A stretch of DNA of 45,830 nucleotides from Solirubrobacterales bacterium. GTDB taxonomy: Bacteria; Actinomycetota; Thermoleophilia; Solirubrobacterales; JACPNS01. The notes under the pieces are model-generated. The model was not told where the DNA came from and did no database searches. It worked only from the letters and a program-made list of their open reading frames with translations. This document shows positions 42,448-45,830 of the stretch, in pieces. The stretch's first letter is position 1; every line of letters starts with the position of its first letter. A program made the position numbers and the translations under genes. The stretch is taken from positions 74,432-120,261 of the forward strand of contig JACPNS010000013.1 in assembly GCA_016185345.1 (NCBI GenBank), written 5' to 3'.

Positions 42448-44343
42448 TTGAACCAGTTCAGCCGCCGCAAGGCAGCCGTCTTGACCCATCTCGTCGCGGC
42501 GGCCATCTGCCTGCTTGCTGTCTCGGGCGCCGGTGCGAAGGTGATCCCGTCGGTCTCGACGTCGCTGACGCTCGACCAGGTGATCCCCACCGGGACTTCC
42601 GGAGCGACCACGACGATCGCCGTCCCCGCGACGAAACTCGGCCAGCACGCCGATCTCACCGTTGACATGAACTTCGGATATGGCGCGACCGGGATGATCA
42701 CGCTCGGCAATGGCTACGGCACCGTCGAAGATCCCGCGACCTATGAAGAGTGGCGCTCATCGCTCAACTCACTCGTCGTCGAAACGCCCCCCGGGCTGGT
42801 CGGCAATCCCAATGCAATCCCGTTCGCCGAACGTTGCCCAGTTGACACATTCACGAGTGGCGCGGTCTGTCCCAACTCGGCAACGGTGGGCGAATTCACG
42901 ATCAAGACGCTGCTGCTCCCCGCGCCCGACCAGACCGACTCCCTTCCGCTCGTCGCGGGAGACACTGGATACATCGGCGCCACGATCGGGCCGAAGGTTC
43001 GATACGGCGGAATCACCAAGGTCTCACTGCTGCAGACCAACCCGGAGGTACCGGCGCTCATCGGAATCCGCGTCGTGCCGTGGTTTGACCTTGGCGGTCC
43101 GATTCTCACGGTGATGAAGGTTGAGCCCGACACGAACGGCGACCTGCGGCTTCGCACGACCACGCCAGCGGGAATCCGCGACCACATCATCAGCAAGCCG
43201 ACCGACGATCCGCCAAACACCAACATCGCTCAGTTCCGCATCGACAAGATGGTGCTGAAACTCTGGGGCAAGCTTCCCAACGGCCGCAGCTTCATGACCA
43301 ATCCGACGAGCTGCACGAAATGGACCTCGAAGATCTGGGCGAAGTCCAACTACGACAACTCGAACCTCGACGCCGATCCGCTCGGCACGGGTGCGCCTGC
43401 ATTCGCCACCGGCAACGAGAGCTCGATCACACCGGACTGCACGAATCAGGGCGACGTGCCGTTCCCGGTTTCCGGCAACGTTGCGATCAGCAGTCCCAAC
43501 CGCGACACCTCGCCAACATTTGACTTTACGGTCAACAATCCGGGCGTGCAGGCCGACGGCCAGGTTTCGACGAGTCCGAGGACGATCCGCACCACGATCC
43601 CGGCTTCGATAAACGTGGACGTGCAGCAGCTGGGCCGCGTCTGCGCAGTAGGCAATTTCGATGCGGACACGTGCCCGACCTCGAGCCGAGTCGGTTCGGT
43701 GAAGATCGAGACGCCGCTCATCTCTGCCGGGCTCTCGGGCGATGTTTACCTCGTCAAGCAGACCGCCAACGCAGGCCTGCCGGATCTCGGACTGCGCGTG
43801 CGCGGCGCCATCACCTTCACGCAGCGAGGAACAAACCGTTACACAGGCGAGAAGTTCAACCAGATCGAAACGACCTTCGAAAACATCCCGCAGGTTGGAT
43901 TCAGCAAACTGATCTTCCGTCTCGATGGCGGACCGCAGGGCCTCTTGCGCTCGCTCGCCTGCCCGACCTACAACAAGGCGCCGGCGCTGCCGAACTTCAC
44001 CTACTACTTCACCGCCTGGACCGGCGCGCAGGCCACGAGCACCACTCCACTCAACATGGCCAGCTGCTTCGGCATCCAGACGCTGAAGAAGTACAAGAAG
44101 TGTCTCCACTCGATCCTGCCGATCCACCCGAACTACCAGTCGCGCTCGCGCGTGAAGAACGTGGTGCTCTCGATCGACGGTAAGCGCAAGGCGTCGCGCA
44201 AGAACAGTCCGTTTCGTTTTGACCTTCCGATCAAGAAGCTCAGGCTGAAGTCGAAGAAGAAGCACACGTTCGTGCTCAAGGCGACCTACGACGACAAGAC
44301 AGTCTCCAAGAAAACCGCGACCTTCAAGGTGTGTAAACGATGA
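42448..44343 (+). CDS. Secreted beta-rich surface protein, paralogue 1
   Basis: 631 aa from a TTG with AGGGGA 7 nt upstream. Signal peptide: FSRRKAAVLTHLVAAAICLL then AVSGAGA. The mature part begins KVIPSVSTSLTLDQVIP and is rich in Thr, Asn, Pro and Gly, with paired cysteines (ERCPVDTFTSGAVCP, PTSCTKW, VCAVGNFDADTCP). The last ~75 residues form a Lys-rich Ig-like domain ending KKTATFKVCKR. No catalytic motif was seen. This type of protein is common in Solirubrobacterales, with unknown function. The stop overlaps the start of the second paralogue as ATGA. Confidence 0.85.
   Translation: MNQFSRRKAAVLTHLVAAAICLLAVSGAGAKVIPSVSTSLTLDQVIPTGTSGATTTIAVPATKLGQHADLTVDMNFGYGATGMITLGNGYGTVEDPATYEEWRSSLNSLVVETPPGLVGNPNAIPFAERCPVDTFTSGAVCPNSATVGEFTIKTLLLPAPDQTDSLPLVAGDTGYIGATIGPKVRYGGITKVSLLQTNPEVPALIGIRVVPWFDLGGPILTVMKVEPDTNGDLRLRTTTPAGIRDHIISKPTDDPPNTNIAQFRIDKMVLKLWGKLPNGRSFMTNPTSCTKWTSKIWAKSNYDNSNLDADPLGTGAPAFATGNESSITPDCTNQGDVPFPVSGNVAISSPNRDTSPTFDFTVNNPGVQADGQVSTSPRTIRTTIPASINVDVQQLGRVCAVGNFDADTCPTSSRVGSVKIETPLISAGLSGDVYLVKQTANAGLPDLGLRVRGAITFTQRGTNRYTGEKFNQIETTFENIPQVGFSKLIFRLDGGPQGLLRSLACPTYNKAPALPNFTYYFTAWTGAQATSTTPLNMASCFGIQTLKKYKKCLHSILPIHPNYQSRSRVKNVVLSIDGKRKASRKNSPFRFDLPIKKLRLKSKKKHTFVLKATYDDKTVSKKTATFKVCKR
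43857..43956. repeat. 100-bp tract identical to 45731-45830
   Basis: The 100 bases encoding NQIETTFENIPQVGFSKLIF and the following residues to LLRSL are identical at the nucleotide level in the two tandem paralogues, while flanking DNA is clearly diverged. The second copy reaches the last base of the window. Confidence 0.9.
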
Positions 44344-45830
44344 AGAAACTGATCCCGCTGGTGGCCCTGGTTGTCTGCCTTTTTGTGGTCTCGGGCGCAG
44401 CAGCAAAAGTGATCCCATCGGTATCAACGCAACTCGCCAACGAGGTCGAAGTCCCGCCCAGCGGCGAGACGCCCTACACGACCTGGGTCAACGTGCCGGA
44501 CACGCGCCTCGGCGCTCACACTGACTACGTGGTTCGTATGGACTTCGATTACGGGGCGACCGCGCTGACCGGCCCTACCGACCAGCAGTACCCGGACCCC
44601 GCGTCCAACGCGCCACCTTCTGTCCCGCAGGAATCTGTCCAGGACATCGTGGTGGACTCGCCCGCGGGCCTCGTCGGAAATCCCAATGCGATTCCGTTCG
44701 ACGAGCGCTGCGACATGAGCACGTTCGAGAACGACATATGTCCGGCATCCTCGATGGTCGGCACCTATGCGATTCAAACAACGGTCATGGGTCTTACGCC
44801 GGCGGAGGGCGGCTCGACTGCGCCGGTGAGACTCGGTCGCGGCTACCTGCGGATGCTGCTCGACTACTACGACACCGACGGCACTGGCGGTTACACGCAG
44901 CTCAGCCTGATCAAAACGGCGCCCGAAGTGCCGGCCAAGGTCGGCGTGTACGTGGCACCGCCATTTGGCTTCCAACCAATCCGCCAGATCCTCGACATCT
45001 CTCCCGACACGAGCGGTCAGCTCCAGTTGCGCACGCTTGCCAGCAACATCACGAGACTTCTGCGCACCGGCTCCGGTAGCGCCAACCCCGGCGCTCCTTC
45101 GGGAAGCATTCGGATCGACTGGCAGGAGATTCGCTTCTGGGGCATGCTTCCCAACGGCAACGCGTTCATGACGAACCCGACGAGTTGCGAGAAGTGGAAG
45201 ACCACGATCTGGGCCAACAGTCAGTTCTTCAATGACAATCTCGATGCCGACCCGTTGGGCCTGGGCTCGCCGCAGCTCAAGCTCGGCAACACGGACGAGA
45301 TCACTCCGGACTGCACGAACTTGTCTATCGTGCCGTTCCCGATCACTGGCAAAGTTGCGATCGACGCTCCGAAGCGCGACTACTCACCGGCCTTTGATTT
45401 CACGATCGAGAACCCGGGTGTACAGGCCAACGGTGCGGTCTCGACCAGTCCGAGGAAGATTGTCACGACAATCCCAGCGTCGATCAACGTCGACGTTCAA
45501 CAGCTCGGTCGCACCTGCACTTTGACGGACTTCAAGGCCGATGCCTGCGCGAAATCGGCACGGGTTGGCTCGGTGAAGATCGAAACCCCTCTGATCCGAG
45601 CAGGACTGAGCGGTGATGTCTACCTCGTCAAGCGGAGTGCCACGTCGGGACTCCCTGATCTTGGGCTGAGGGTGCGCGGAGCAATCACGTTCACGCAGCT
45701 TGGCTCGAACCGCTACGTCGGCGCCAAGAACAACCAGATCGAAACGACCTTCGAAAACATCCCGCAGGTTGGATTCAGCAAACTGATCTTCCGTCTCGAT
45801 GGCGGACCGCAGGGCCTCTTGCGCTCGCTC
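44340..45830 (+). CDS. Secreted beta-rich surface protein, paralogue 2, 3' end missing
   Basis: Open from the ATG at 44340 to the end of the window (497 codons seen). The start overlaps the previous stop (ATGA). Signal peptide MKKLIPLVALVVCLFVVSGA then AA before KVIPSVSTQL. It shares with paralogue 1 GLVGNPNAIPF, NLDADPLG, ITPDCTN, NPGVQANGAVSTSP and INVDVQQLGR, and keeps the Cys pairs. The two genes are tandem duplicates under one transcription unit. The final 100 bp are identical to part of paralogue 1. Confidence 0.88.
   Translation, partial: MKKLIPLVALVVCLFVVSGAAAKVIPSVSTQLANEVEVPPSGETPYTTWVNVPDTRLGAHTDYVVRMDFDYGATALTGPTDQQYPDPASNAPPSVPQESVQDIVVDSPAGLVGNPNAIPFDERCDMSTFENDICPASSMVGTYAIQTTVMGLTPAEGGSTAPVRLGRGYLRMLLDYYDTDGTGGYTQLSLIKTAPEVPAKVGVYVAPPFGFQPIRQILDISPDTSGQLQLRTLASNITRLLRTGSGSANPGAPSGSIRIDWQEIRFWGMLPNGNAFMTNPTSCEKWKTTIWANSQFFNDNLDADPLGLGSPQLKLGNTDEITPDCTNLSIVPFPITGKVAIDAPKRDYSPAFDFTIENPGVQANGAVSTSPRKIVTTIPASINVDVQQLGRTCTLTDFKADACAKSARVGSVKIETPLIRAGLSGDVYLVKRSATSGLPDLGLRVRGAITFTQLGSNRYVGAKNNQIETTFENIPQVGFSKLIFRLDGGPQGLLRSL
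45731..45830. repeat. Second copy of the 100-bp identical tract, at window end
   Basis: Identical to 43857-43956. Because it ends exactly at the window edge, the true length of identity is unknown, and assembly may have stopped here because of the repeat. Confidence 0.9.

Overview
The window looks like a stretch of a high-GC actinobacterial chromosome, most likely class Thermoleophilia (Solirubrobacterales-like). The reasons are the base composition, frequent GTG/TTG starts, actinobacterial-type leaderless promoters, a methylmalonyl-CoA epimerase, and secreted Ig-like or beta-rich proteins ending in Lys/Cys-rich C-terminal domains. The taxonomic call is inference. No rRNA, tRNA, integrase, insertion sequence or CRISPR/cas gene was found. 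The first gene is cut by the left edge, and the last is cut by the right edge inside a perfect 100-bp repeat, so the window may be a whole contig.

Left part (1-13.5 kb) is a tetrapyrrole and cytochrome c maturation region, mostly on the minus strand. It holds ccmA-ccmB, ccmC-ccmD, hemA (glutamyl-tRNA reductase), hemC, a cobA-hemD fusion, a SAM hydrolase-like protein and birA, closed by a rho-independent terminator. A siroheme-type precorrin-2 dehydrogenase lies upstream of ccmA. The ccm genes are interrupted by two divergent small membrane genes and by three 23-bp palindromes spaced exactly 64 bp. Two damaged copies of a lyase-type secreted protein tail lie between ccmD and hemA.

Accessory segment (13.6-18 kb): a complete UvrD-like SF1 helicase gene is followed 3 nt later by an unknown 488-aa protein carrying an R-x4-H HEPN ribonuclease motif. 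This is the best candidate for an undescribed two-gene defence or RNA-targeting module. Small membrane-protein genes, one frameshifted, lie tail-to-tail with it.

Centre (18-36.5 kb): mainly metabolic and DNA-maintenance genes (aldehyde dehydrogenase, Mn catalase, SDR, rarA, MBL-fold protein with a divergent TetR regulator, family 4-like uracil-DNA glycosylase lacking two usual Fe-S cysteines, acyl-CoA dehydrogenase, M20 peptidase, DUF1385 protein, carotenoid oxygenase with a divergent PadR regulator, methylmalonyl-CoA epimerase, PAP2 phosphatase, ychF). Two membrane HD-GYP paralogues are here, one canonical and one with an eroded active site.

Right part (36.5-45.8 kb): a frameshifted remnant, a four-gene operon encoding a small secreted Cys-containing protein with a dedicated ABC transporter (possibly bacteriocin-like), an acetolactate synthase, and two tandem paralogous secreted surface proteins. 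At least four genes in the window look broken by one missing base. That may be real decay or assembly error, and it should be borne in mind when reading the pseudogene calls.
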